In this document: positions 6,253-14,061 of the stretch, piece after piece
Position numbering within the stretch: the stretch's first letter is position 1
Layout of the letters: every line of letters begins with the position of its first letter
NCBI GenBank assembly: GCA_016721565.1
Contig: JADKHW010000022.1
Span: 1-27,023, forward strand
Direction of reading: 5' to 3'
Length of the DNA: 27,023 nt
Source of the DNA: a bacterium
GTDB taxonomy: Bacteria > Electryoneota > RPQS01
Notes under the pieces: model-generated
Databases searched by the model: none
Told to the model about the DNA's origin: nothing
The model's input: only the letters and a program-made list of their open reading frames with translations
Made by a program: the position numbers and the translations under genes

Positions 6253-7712
6253 TAAGTTTGTTATGCACGAAGAAGCATGAACTCATAGTTCTCAAAACAT
6301 TTGCACTCTGTATGCTTACGGCAATTGCAGTTGTTGGCTGCGGATACCTTCGACGGCACCAAGCACCGACGATTGTTAATACACCGGAGCAATTTTTGTC
6401 GGCTCCGACCGCTATGTTTGTTGACGAACCGTGGTGGCCCGTGTTTCAGGATACTACGCTTTCAAGGTTGATTGAACAAGCGCTTGTGACCAGCCCTACG
6501 ATGGATATTGCAGTCGCACGTTTGGAACAACTTCAAGCGGTAAATCGATATGCAGCGTCCACGATGTTCCCGTCGGTATCAACCTCTGGTGGTGTTCAAA
6601 CTGGTGACCAACAAGTCATTGAGCGCTACAATGACGATTTTCGCGAATACTCGGTGCGGGCGAACACTGTTTATGAGATAGATTTCTGGAAGAAATTATC
6701 TTCGGGCAGGCGCAGAGCGGCTGCGGAATTGGTCGCCAGTCGATATGATGCGGCCACAAGCGTGCTGGCTTTGACGTCTCAAATCGCACGAACCTATTAT
6801 ACCATCATTCGGCTTCGCGATGAATTGAAAGCGCTTAACAATGCAGAGACATCTTATGAAATTGATAGTACCGCGGTTTCGAGTCGATTTGTCCTTAAGA
6901 AGGCCACTTCCCTTGACGTCTTTCAGACACAAGCAGTGCTTGCGCAAACAAGAGCATTGGCCGAATTACTTTCAGTGAGTATCAGAACAGAAGAACATTC
7001 ATTGTCAATATTGCTGGGCTATTATCCGCGAACCACACTCAATACGACACTCGATTCTCTTCCGGATGCAAGTGATGTTGTCGGCGCAGGACTACCTTCA
7101 GAGCTTCTGGTACGCCGACCTGATGTTCAAGCGGCGCGCGCGCGTCTGGCGGCTGCAGATTTTGCTTGGGCAGAAGCATATGCAGAACGATTTCCCAGTT
7201 TTTCGCTGACAGCAACCGGTGGAAATGTAAGCCACGAACTAAAGGATGCATTGGACCCGGGTAAGATGACGGTTAATCTTGCGTCGCGACTTACGCTTCC
7301 GATTTTTGAGGGCGGAAGATTGCGTGCTCAATCCGATGCCGCAGGCACGGTGTATCGTCAGATGTCGGCAGAATACGAAGCCACTATGCTGAATGCATTT
7401 CGCGAAGTCGAAGATGCGCTTGCATTGGCTGAGCATGAGGCTGCGGCAATTGAGCAGCTCGAACTTGCGACGGTTGCTGCAGATAGTGCGCTGCGAATTG
7501 CCCGAACGCAATATATGGAAGGCGACGTAACCCATTTAACAGTGCTATACGCGCAAAACGCGCAGTTGGACGCAGAACGTAATTTGATCAACGCCCGCTT
7601 CGATCTCATTACCTATCGGATTGATTTGGCCACAGCACTGGGGGGATCTTGGACAGAGGCAGCAATCGAAGATTTCACGCGGAACCAACTTCCGGTTCCG
7701 GTTGACAAGTAA
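6249..7712 (+). CDS. Outer-membrane efflux lipoprotein, NodT/TolC family
   Basis: A 487-residue protein of the outer-membrane efflux channel family, which forms the exit duct of tripartite RND-type pumps. It has a lipoprotein signal peptide with lipobox VVGC (Cys31), then WWPVFQDTTLSRLIEQAL, the usual NodT-type opening. The signature LPSELLVRRPDVQAARARL lies near residue 280, followed by ERFPSFSLTATGG and the second repeat FREVEDALA. Two structural repeats of long helices plus short beta-hairpins account for the full length, which is normal for the family. It overlaps the upstream gene by four bases. Neither an RND pump nor a membrane-fusion protein lies next to it, so it is an orphan channel that must pair with components elsewhere or with the unknown upstream protein. 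Terminator T3 follows directly. Confidence 0.9.
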   Translation: MISLLCTKKHELIVLKTFALCMLTAIAVVGCGYLRRHQAPTIVNTPEQFLSAPTAMFVDEPWWPVFQDTTLSRLIEQALVTSPTMDIAVARLEQLQAVNRYAASTMFPSVSTSGGVQTGDQQVIERYNDDFREYSVRANTVYEIDFWKKLSSGRRRAAAELVASRYDAATSVLALTSQIARTYYTIIRLRDELKALNNAETSYEIDSTAVSSRFVLKKATSLDVFQTQAVLAQTRALAELLSVSIRTEEHSLSILLGYYPRTTLNTTLDSLPDASDVVGAGLPSELLVRRPDVQAARARLAAADFAWAEAYAERFPSFSLTATGGNVSHELKDALDPGKMTVNLASRLTLPIFEGGRLRAQSDAAGTVYRQMSAEYEATMLNAFREVEDALALAEHEAAAIEQLELATVAADSALRIARTQYMEGDVTHLTVLYAQNAQLDAERNLINARFDLITYRIDLATALGGSWTEAAIEDFTRNQLPVPVDK

Positions 7713-7738
7713 CCCTAATGAACTTGTCACATTGGAAA

Positions 7739-7779
7739 GAGAAAACGGGTTAGCCTCACAGTGGCTAACCCGTTTTCTC
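7739..7779. terminator. Bidirectional terminator T3, conserved-stem family
   Basis: A perfect 17-bp inverted repeat, GAGAAAACGGGTTAGCC (7739-7755), loop TCACAGT, and its exact complement (7763-7779). It has A-rich and T-rich flanks, so it can serve both the efflux gene (plus) and the usher-like gene (minus) that converge here. Confidence 0.9.
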
Positions 7780-7805
7780 ATCATTCAGATGTATCAAATT
7801 CATCT

Positions 7806-10800
7806 CTACGGTGACTTACTTTGAATCACGAGTGTTGTGGACTCCAGCCACGAGTCGAATAGGGAGGCAGCAGTGCGCGAAGTTAGCATAGTAGTAAACG
7901 GGCCGACACGAACTTGCGTGATAGTCTCGGACGTGCCGGCAATTGGAACCAAGATGAAGTGTATACCGGCCTTACTAAGAAGAGAGGTTATGCGATCTAC
8001 ATTCGTTTGTAAACGATAAGCGGCCAATTGCACATACCATTCGCCATGCGGAGATGTTTGAACGTTATTAGCAATCGTCTCGCTGATTGCGCTTTGAGTA
8101 TCCGCGAGATGCTGCGCGAGTATGTCGATGTTATTAATTGCAGGAGATTTCTCAGCAATGACAAGCGTGTCGCTGGAGTAGCGCTGGTTCAGAGTTAGGG
8201 CGGTAATTGAAGCGGCGCGCTTATCTTCAAATGCACCGACACGAACCTGGTATACTGTACTCGACTTTGCATGAAGCGGCGCGATCTTTGATGCAAAACC
8301 ATCGTCTCGCAATTTGGCTGCACGGCGCTCGGCGAGTGCCAAGTTGTTGTAGGCACAGATTTGAACATACCAAATTCCGCCATCGTCAACGGGGCGCAAT
8401 ATGCGTGGGGCGTCTGGCGCCACATTGCTTGTGGATGGCTGTTTTGACTGGGTTGGCACTTGCGGCGCGGATGGAATCGATGGGTTACGCAACGAACTTT
8501 CACCGAGACGAAGTGTACCGGAGGATTTGATCAACAGACGGCGGGCGCGAGGAATTACGCGCAACTCAATCTTCTCCGACTCGCCGGGATTAAGTGTGAC
8601 TGTGTAGGTCTCTTGTTCAAGGCGGTGATAGTCGGGCAAGTTGGTAGTTCGCATAGTGACGGTCCAGACTCCGGGGCGGAGTTTTCTGACTGCGAAAGAG
8701 CCGTCAGATGCAGTTGTTGCCGTGATCATTTCATCACCATTTGACAACGCAAGATTGCAATCCGCCAAACCACGCAACGGCTGAAGCTCGCGCGTTCGCT
8801 GTGCCAGTGAATCAGCAGTTCCACTTTCAACAAGAATGCCGCGCTCGGTGTTTTCGTCGCGATGTCCGTACACTGAGACATTACCTGAGATTGTGCAACT
8901 CTTGGCAATTTTCAGATCGATAGATTCGGTGCGCGCACCGACAATGTTGAGTTCAATCGGCATGCGCTCCATCGGAACGCGGTCAAGCCCGAAGGCTGCA
9001 TTCTCAATTTGCAAGTAATGCACACCACGCGACAAGGAATGGAATACGAATTTGCCGTTCTTGTCACTTAACGTGGTGCGATCTCCGACGCGTAACAATG
9101 CCCCGGGAATGCCGCCGGCCGTAGGATTGTCAATATCATAGATTCGCCCTTGCAGAGATCCTTGATCACGTTTTCTGCCGATGGGAATACCTACAGGCAA
9201 TTGATAGCTGAGCATGTACGAGGTTTCATGATCAAATTGCAGCTCATCAAAATCGCGCTTGCGCAGTTTCAGCGTGATGAAGTGATTCTTGTATGGCTCG
9301 TATTGAACTCCTACATCATATTGCAGACTTTCGAAGTCGTGATCGTCGTTACGGTCAACAATTTGAAAACTCGCGTTGAGCAGCAAACTATTGATCGTGT
9401 TGTATTCCGCATTGAAGCCGATGATGTTGCTACGTTTTGCATCGATGGAATAACCAGAATGACCGGTTTGCCACCAGCCTTCACAACGCTGTCCACGGAT
9501 CGGATGCGCGTCCACACTAAGCCTGTAGTTCTCAAGGTCAGAGGATTGGCCCGTTAAATAGTCTTTGCGTACACCACGCATGACGGTGCTGCTCAGGCCA
9601 ACCGTCCGAAAGGATTTTTGCAAACGTGCTACCAGAAATGAAACGCGGTTGTCAAACTCGGGAGAAGTCAGTTTATCCACGCGGGTGTGCGTCTCAAAGT
9701 CTAATGATGCGTTGGCCAGCGAAAAGTTGCGAAAGTTCAAGCCAGTTCGAAAGTGCTTTTCGCGCGGCGCGGTGGGTACGGACCCAGATTTCTCGAGATT
9801 CTCGGAAAAGTCTCGGTAAGCGTTGGCCCACCCGAAACCATAAGGAAGAGACGTAAACAAGTCCACAAGATTCTGGTCTATGTCTTGAATCTGCCCGTGG
9901 AATTCACGATTCGCGATATGCTTTTGCAAAGAGATTTGCGTTGTGCTAACACGCCCGTCAATTCGACTCCAGAAGGCAAGCGGCGGATCAGCATTTCCAT
10001 GCCCCTTCGTTCCTGTTGCAGACTCAAGATTTACTTTCCATTGGCGAGCTGGCTCAAACGAGGACGAAACGCTAAACAACTCATCATCTGTTCGTGTCGT
10101 CTTTTTGATTAACGTGTTTCCGCGCAAACTAAACCGGCGACCCAGCGAGTAGCCGATGTAGCCGCCGAGGCCTTCGTAATCGGGAATTTGTGCGCGCGAC
10201 TGGAAGCTTATAGCGCGCGCCTCAACATTGCCTTTATCGACGTCAACTTCAACACCACGCCCTAAGCGGCCACGCTCCAGCAAATTGGAGAGGGCGAAGT
10301 TCTGGTCGCCGGCAGAAATTGAAACGTCATCCGCTCGCAATTTCAAATAGACTTCATCGCGCAGCCCGAATGCATTGTTTTCGAATCTCTCCGGTCCGCG
10401 AAAGCGATACTCGATGTGGTGATCATGATCATCCAACGGACCCGCACCGGCAAACTCAAACTGCACGCCATCTTTGCCGTCGCCGCCGACATAGCGAGTT
10501 GTGAAACGAGACGGGAGTTGGCGATACTTTGCCTCGGTTCGAGCCGATGCGGGAACAATGTTTACAACGGAATACGTTTGCGTACCAGATACCAATGTAT
10601 CATGTCCAGCAGTAGCGCGGATGAAGAGCCGGTCTTTGACTGGGCGAGTGAGATTCCTTGGAGATAGCACCTCGGCAGATAGCAATCGAGTTTGCTGCGG
10701 AGCAAGCTCAAGCTTGTTGGAATCGAGCGCGACTTGGAATCCGGCGGAGCTTTTGGCCACGAGATCAACGGTTGCACTCTCGTTACCTTTGTGTTCAATT

Positions 10801-11270
10801 GAAAAAGTGACTCTATAGGGAGTGCCTGCTTCAACAAAAAGCGGAGCCTCCACAACGGAAAGCTCTACGGAAATGATTGGTTTGACTTGAACAGTCAGAA
10901 CTTGTTGGTTTGCTGAATAGCGTTCGTCTTTTTCATGGGCTGTGTAGGTGATGTGATATTCACCGGGAGGAGTTTGGCCCTTGACGACTGCGGCCACAAC
11001 GCGGACCTCTTGCGCGCCAGGACTTAACTTAAACGAACCGCTGCCGCTGATTAGGTGCCAGTCAGTCGGAACTTCAATTACTTCCGTCAATTCATGGGGG
11101 ATTGTGTCGAGGTTTGAAACAAGAAAAGCGCCGCTGACAATTCCCGGCGCTTCAAAGTTTGTAATGATACTATCTTGAATCGTGACGACAATTCCCCTGT
11201 CGACCGCGCACACAGTCGAAGCGCAAAACAGCCATGAGTGCAAAAGCCAGATTGTGCGCGCCTTGTACAT
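7806..11270 (-). CDS. Usher-like outer-membrane beta-barrel protein with tandem SPOR domains
   Basis: 1154 residues. Signal peptide MYKARTIWLLHSWLFCASTVCA. Two Ig-like/NEW3-like beta-sandwich domains follow (about 23-130 and 130-235). About 235-700 is rich in amphipathic beta-strands separated by turns, including IEYRFRGPERFENNAFGLRD, a 'VSISAGDQNFALSNLLERGR' element and many aromatic-ended strands, as in an outer-membrane barrel. Two CarboxypepD_reg-like domains come next (about 704-791 with DKNGKFVFHSLSRGVHYLQI, and 792-907 with DGSFAVRKLRPGVWTVTM), then a Ser/Pro linker and two SPOR domains (about 965-1040, WYVQICAYNN; about 1075-1150, WYVQLAAYRL). SPOR domains bind peptidoglycan, so the C-terminus should be periplasmic. 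It starts 4 bp after the chaperone gene stop and ends at terminator T3. By context it should export or assemble the small subunits, as an usher does. This is inference, since no classical usher signature was recognised. Confidence 0.75.
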   Translation of the reverse strand: MYKARTIWLLHSWLFCASTVCAVDRGIVVTIQDSIITNFEAPGIVSGAFLVSNLDTIPHELTEVIEVPTDWHLISGSGSFKLSPGAQEVRVVAAVVKGQTPPGEYHITYTAHEKDERYSANQQVLTVQVKPIISVELSVVEAPLFVEAGTPYRVTFSIEHKGNESATVDLVAKSSAGFQVALDSNKLELAPQQTRLLSAEVLSPRNLTRPVKDRLFIRATAGHDTLVSGTQTYSVVNIVPASARTEAKYRQLPSRFTTRYVGGDGKDGVQFEFAGAGPLDDHDHHIEYRFRGPERFENNAFGLRDEVYLKLRADDVSISAGDQNFALSNLLERGRLGRGVEVDVDKGNVEARAISFQSRAQIPDYEGLGGYIGYSLGRRFSLRGNTLIKKTTRTDDELFSVSSSFEPARQWKVNLESATGTKGHGNADPPLAFWSRIDGRVSTTQISLQKHIANREFHGQIQDIDQNLVDLFTSLPYGFGWANAYRDFSENLEKSGSVPTAPREKHFRTGLNFRNFSLANASLDFETHTRVDKLTSPEFDNRVSFLVARLQKSFRTVGLSSTVMRGVRKDYLTGQSSDLENYRLSVDAHPIRGQRCEGWWQTGHSGYSIDAKRSNIIGFNAEYNTINSLLLNASFQIVDRNDDHDFESLQYDVGVQYEPYKNHFITLKLRKRDFDELQFDHETSYMLSYQLPVGIPIGRKRDQGSLQGRIYDIDNPTAGGIPGALLRVGDRTTLSDKNGKFVFHSLSRGVHYLQIENAAFGLDRVPMERMPIELNIVGARTESIDLKIAKSCTISGNVSVYGHRDENTERGILVESGTADSLAQRTRELQPLRGLADCNLALSNGDEMITATTASDGSFAVRKLRPGVWTVTMRTTNLPDYHRLEQETYTVTLNPGESEKIELRVIPRARRLLIKSSGTLRLGESSLRNPSIPSAPQVPTQSKQPSTSNVAPDAPRILRPVDDGGIWYVQICAYNNLALAERRAAKLRDDGFASKIAPLHAKSSTVYQVRVGAFEDKRAASITALTLNQRYSSDTLVIAEKSPAINNIDILAQHLADTQSAISETIANNVQTSPHGEWYVQLAAYRLQTNVDRITSLLSKAGIHFILVPIAGTSETITQVRVGPFTTMLTSRTAASLFDSWLESTTLVIQSKSP

Positions 11271-11274
11271 CAGG

Positions 11275-12078
11275 TCAGAATTCTAAATCGTACTTTGCCC
11301 CGATAACATTTTCTCCGCCGGTGTCCAGCACAATCAGAGCTTTGTAATTTCCCTTCAGGCTATCGTTCATCATAATCTTGAAACGAACAGACGTACCGGG
11401 AAAGATTCGCTTTTTTTCACACTCAAACTTGCCTGCTGACTTGCCACTTTGGTCGTACAATTCCGTCCACACGACGGGAACGGCCCAACGATCACCATCA
11501 TTTTTGACGTCAAGCATAAGCTCGCGCGCGTTACTGCTGTCAGCCGTGAGCTTTGCCTCGACAATTTTCAAGTCCGGCTCGCCAGTGGTGCCAATTTGTG
11601 TGATACATTGGACTCCGTAGCGGACGATTTGCGAAATCGCGGCCTGTTGATCAGCGGGGTTATTGGTTGGAGCCGCAGTCTGGGTCTCCTCGACCATCAT
11701 CATACTCCAGTAAGTTCCTGACAACGAGTTGTCGGCTGGTACCTTGACGGAGTAGTTCACGAGATAGGTCGAGTTCGGCGGAATGGTGATACGATTCGGG
11801 CTGAAGTCCACCCACGCTGCATTCGAGCGCGGAAGTTCTCCGGCAGTGCCAAACGTGTTGCTGCCGTCACTTTGAAACTGGTAATCGGTTTGATAGACTT
11901 TGACAATCGCGGCATCCGGGCTGTTGTTCACAATCTCAATGGTGCCGCTATATGTTTCGCCGGGCATTGCCTGCCGTTCATGTGTCAAGGATGAAATAGT
12001 CACAGCATTGGACTTGGTCGAGACTGTGATGACAAACAGAATCGCGGCCAACACGGTGCACGCGCGGCAAAAGAGCAT
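11275..12078 (-). CDS. PapD-like periplasmic chaperone (two beta-sandwich domains)
   Basis: I chose ATG 12078 because GAGAGG lies just upstream and a clean signal peptide follows (MLFCRACTVLAAILFVITVS, then TKSNA/VTISS). A GTG at 12111 is in frame but poor. The 267-residue product has an N-terminal Ig-like domain in which RITIPPNSTYLVNYSVKVPA and a 'SGTYWSMMMVEE' strand resemble the G1-F1 region of fimbrial chaperones. A second Ig-like domain follows (DLKIVEAKLTADS, ELMLDVKNDGDRWAVPVVW, 'PGTSVRFKI', 'KGNYKALIVLDTGG'). It lies between the subunit genes and the usher-like gene, the place of a chaperone gene in many chaperone-usher operons. It also resembles DUF916-type domains of WxL loci. The predicted role is to hold the small beta-sandwich proteins soluble in the periplasm. 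Confidence 0.7.
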   Translation of the reverse strand: MLFCRACTVLAAILFVITVSTKSNAVTISSLTHERQAMPGETYSGTIEIVNNSPDAAIVKVYQTDYQFQSDGSNTFGTAGELPRSNAAWVDFSPNRITIPPNSTYLVNYSVKVPADNSLSGTYWSMMMVEETQTAAPTNNPADQQAAISQIVRYGVQCITQIGTTGEPDLKIVEAKLTADSSNARELMLDVKNDGDRWAVPVVWTELYDQSGKSAGKFECEKKRIFPGTSVRFKIMMNDSLKGNYKALIVLDTGGENVIGAKYDLEF

Positions 12079-12111
12079 ATAGCCTCTCAGGTTTGAGAAA
12101 AAAGAAATCAC

Positions 12112-12573
12112 CTACTGATCCACGATGGTGTAGGTGATTGTGTGAGTGTCAATGCCTGTGCCGTCTGCGGCGAGTGCCGTTGCTTTGTATCTCAGATCGC
12201 AGGTCGCGTTATCGGGAGAGTCTTTTGCGGGAATGCTGTTTATGAAGTCCGTAGCTGACGTTGAAACCTGAACTTCACCGGCCGATGTACCGTCGCTGGG
12301 TGTGATGTTGATGGCTTGAACACCAAGAGCAAATTGCGGTGAAGCCAGGTTAGTTTGGACGGTAATCTTCTTTGTAGGTGCGGAATTGGGCCAATTGTCC
12401 CATTGCAGTTGAGCTGTCTGGTCAATGTCCGGATCGGGTTCTGATCCTGCCGACGCAGTCGAAACAACGAGATCAACATTGCCATTGAGGATTGACACAT
12501 TAGCGGCAAGAGATACGTTCCCTATCAGCATCGCTGCTGCCACAGAAATTGTAAATGTGGCCAGAAATCTCAT
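12112..12573 (-). CDS. Small secreted beta-sandwich protein, putative pilin-like subunit (short N-terminus)
   Basis: 153 residues with signal peptide MRFLATFTISVAAAMLIGNV...SLA. The mature protein is Thr/Ser/Ala-rich with alternating beta strands and ends in HTITYTIVDQ. It aligns over its length with the two neighbouring small proteins (ILNGNVDLVVSTASAG here against ITGGSVTLTINSATAG in the 12604-13083 product). It lacks the roughly 15 residues, with the strand TVTVTV, that precede this point in both relatives. One Cys is present (DNATCDLRY). It ends directly before the chaperone gene region and is 30 bp after the preceding subunit gene. If these are donor-strand pilins, a subunit without an N-terminal extension would be a tip or acceptor-only subunit. 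That is inference. Confidence 0.7.
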   Translation of the reverse strand: MRFLATFTISVAAAMLIGNVSLAANVSILNGNVDLVVSTASAGSEPDPDIDQTAQLQWDNWPNSAPTKKITVQTNLASPQFALGVQAINITPSDGTSAGEVQVSTSATDFINSIPAKDSPDNATCDLRYKATALAADGTGIDTHTITYTIVDQ

Positions 12574-12603
12574 TGCAAGAGTGTCAATTCCGATTCCCTC
12601 TGG

Positions 12604-13083
12604 TTAATTGTCCACAATCGTGATTGTGATTGTGTGAATATCTGAGCCGGTTCCCTCTGCTGAAGTAGCTACTCCGGTATATTGAATCGTACCGTTGCCC
12701 GTTGTCGTGGCAATACCGGTGATGAAATCTTGCGCAGTAGTCGAGATTGTGACTTCCGAGGCGGCACTGCCGCCGGTGACACCTGTGGCAACAGCCTTGA
12801 GAGTGAAATTTGGTCCGGCAAGGTCAGATTGAATCGTGGCCTTTTTACCAGTCTGGTTGCTGGTCCAAAGGAGGCCAGTTGTAGCATCGACATCGTTGTT
12901 GGGGTCAACACCAGCCGTGGCGGAGTTGATGGTCAACGTGACGCTACCGCCCGTAATGGCGATTTCGTTGATCGCGTTGACTGTAACCGTTACCGTGTGG
13001 TTATCGGAGGTTCCAGCGAACGAAGCATAAGAACCCACGAGGGTCCACAGCAGGGCAATTAACACAAATTTCAGGATGTTCAT
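12604..13083 (-). CDS. Small secreted beta-sandwich protein, putative pilin-like subunit
   Basis: I chose ATG 13083, which gives 159 residues and a clear signal peptide (MNILKFVLIALLWTLVGSYA, SFA/GTSDN). An upstream extension to 13191 has no signal peptide and runs through the palindromic operator region. The mature protein begins with an alternating hydrophobic strand (NHTVTVTVNAINEIAITGG), continues through VTLTINSATAGVDPNNDVDA and GKKATIQSDLAGPNFTLKA, and ends in DIHTITITIVDN. No Cys is in the mature part. It is clearly homologous to the protein encoded at 13502-13984. It is the first gene of the operon that also encodes a chaperone and an usher-like barrel, so it is a probable assembled or exported subunit. 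Confidence 0.75.
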   Translation of the reverse strand: MNILKFVLIALLWTLVGSYASFAGTSDNHTVTVTVNAINEIAITGGSVTLTINSATAGVDPNNDVDATTGLLWTSNQTGKKATIQSDLAGPNFTLKAVATGVTGGSAASEVTISTTAQDFITGIATTTGNGTIQYTGVATSAEGTGSDIHTITITIVDN

Positions 13084-13150
13084 GATCTCGGTTGTAACCT
13101 TATTATGCTGTCGGGGAAAAGTTACTCTATCATCTAAATAGCTATACCAT

Positions 13151-13169
13151 CTAACTTTCCGAAAGTTAG
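13151..13169. promoter_or_regulatory. 19-bp perfect palindrome, candidate operator
   Basis: CTAACTTTC-C-GAAAGTTAG, two perfect 9-bp arms around one central base, 68 bp upstream of the ATG at 13083. On the minus strand TTGACT partly overlaps its upstream edge and TATAGC follows, but their 21-bp spacing is longer than the standard. It may be the site of a regulator of the subunit-chaperone-usher operon. Confidence 0.55.
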
Positions 13170-13501
13170 TCAAACATGAACAGTTTGTCAATAGTCAAAA
13201 TATGAATGTTGAAACAATTTCAGGAAGGTAAGTTGCATTTGGGGAATACGATAGAATTGGGTAGTTTAAGCTTTAGGCCAAAGATTGTTATCGCATTTTC
13301 ATTTTACTGATTGATTTTTAATGATTTAACAAAAATCGTTTTAAGAGGTTGGATTCGTTGCATTAAAGGAAAAATCGCAATGGAAGACTTACCTAAACAT
13401 TTCTGAAATTTCGCCGATAATAAAGGAAAGAGCGGCCGGAGACGTAAATGGAAGATGATCTCCGTAAGTAGGCTGACTAAAACAAGTAGATTGGAGTTTC
13501 C
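13170..13501. promoter_or_regulatory. AT-rich divergent intergenic region between two subunit genes
   Basis: About 330 bp with no gene. It holds an imperfect direct repeat, AGTCAAACATGAACAGTTTG (13168-13187) and AGTCAAAATATGAATGTTG (13193-13211). A TTGGAG Shine-Dalgarno-like sequence lies just before the ATG at 13502. No promoter could be fixed with confidence. Confidence 0.4.
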
Positions 13502-13984
13502 ATGGCGGGCAGCAAATTCCTTAGCGCGTTGATCGTAAGCTGTATCCTGTGTTTAACAGGTATCAGTTTCGCGTCAGATCACGATAATCATCAGGTCACA
13601 GTGACCGTGAGTGTCATTAATGAGCTTGCCGTCGCGGGCGGCAATATCACGTTAACCATCAATTCCGCGACACCGGGTTCGGAACCCAATGACGCGACGG
13701 ATGCAACGACAAGCCTGGATTGGACAACGAACGACACGGGCAAGAAGATTACTGCCGCAACGGACAACGCCGCCGCGACATTTACGTTGAAAGTAAATGC
13801 GACCGCAGTCACGGGCGGAACGAGCGCAGGTCAGATTACGCTTTCTACGACGGACACGGATTATGTAACCGGCATCGCCACGACGACCGGCGGGTGCACA
13901 TCGACGTACACTGCCCAGGCTACGGCTGCGCAAGGTAACGGATCTGATGTTCACGTCGTGACGTTTACGCTGACGGACGAATAA
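13502..13984 (+). CDS. Small secreted beta-sandwich protein, divergent pilin-like paralogue
   Basis: 160 residues. ATG 13502 has GGAG about eight bases upstream. The signal peptide is MAGSKFLSALIVSCILCLTG followed by ISFA/SDHDN. The mature sequence NHQVTVTVSVINELAVAGGN, then ITLTINSATPGSEPNDATDA, matches the subunit encoded at 12604-13083 nearly residue for residue, as do TNDTGKKITAATDNAAATFT and the C-terminal strand DVHVVTFTLTDE. One Cys (GGCTSTYT). It is transcribed away from the operon as a single gene and closed by terminator T4. It is a third subunit of the same system, possibly expressed under other conditions. Confidence 0.75.
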   Translation: MAGSKFLSALIVSCILCLTGISFASDHDNHQVTVTVSVINELAVAGGNITLTINSATPGSEPNDATDATTSLDWTTNDTGKKITAATDNAAATFTLKVNATAVTGGTSAGQITLSTTDTDYVTGIATTTGGCTSTYTAQATAAQGNGSDVHVVTFTLTDE

Positions 13985-14003
13985 GCGTAGCTCTTCAGAA
14001 TAC

Positions 14004-14040
14004 GAAAAGCGGGTTAGCCAAATGGCTAACCCGCTTTTTC
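14004..14040. terminator. Bidirectional terminator T4, conserved-stem family
   Basis: GAAAAGCGGGTTAGCC (14004-14019), loop AAAT, right arm GGCTAACCCGCTTTTTC (14024-14040). One outer base pair differs from the other copies but stays paired (AGCGGG against CCCGCT). It serves the convergent genes at 13502-13984 and 15911-14062. Confidence 0.9.
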
Positions 14041-14061
14041 ATTTTGTAAGACAATCCGTGA

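Noticed and set aside
9150..9557. Open frame of 135 codons on the plus strand
   Set aside because: It is antisense to the barrel part of the usher-like gene, which has a full-length coherent protein with signal peptide.
13084..13191. N-terminal extension of the first subunit gene to 13191
   Set aside because: The extension has no signal peptide and runs through the 19-bp palindrome and promoter-like sequences. The start at 13083 gives a standard signal peptide and matches the paralogue.
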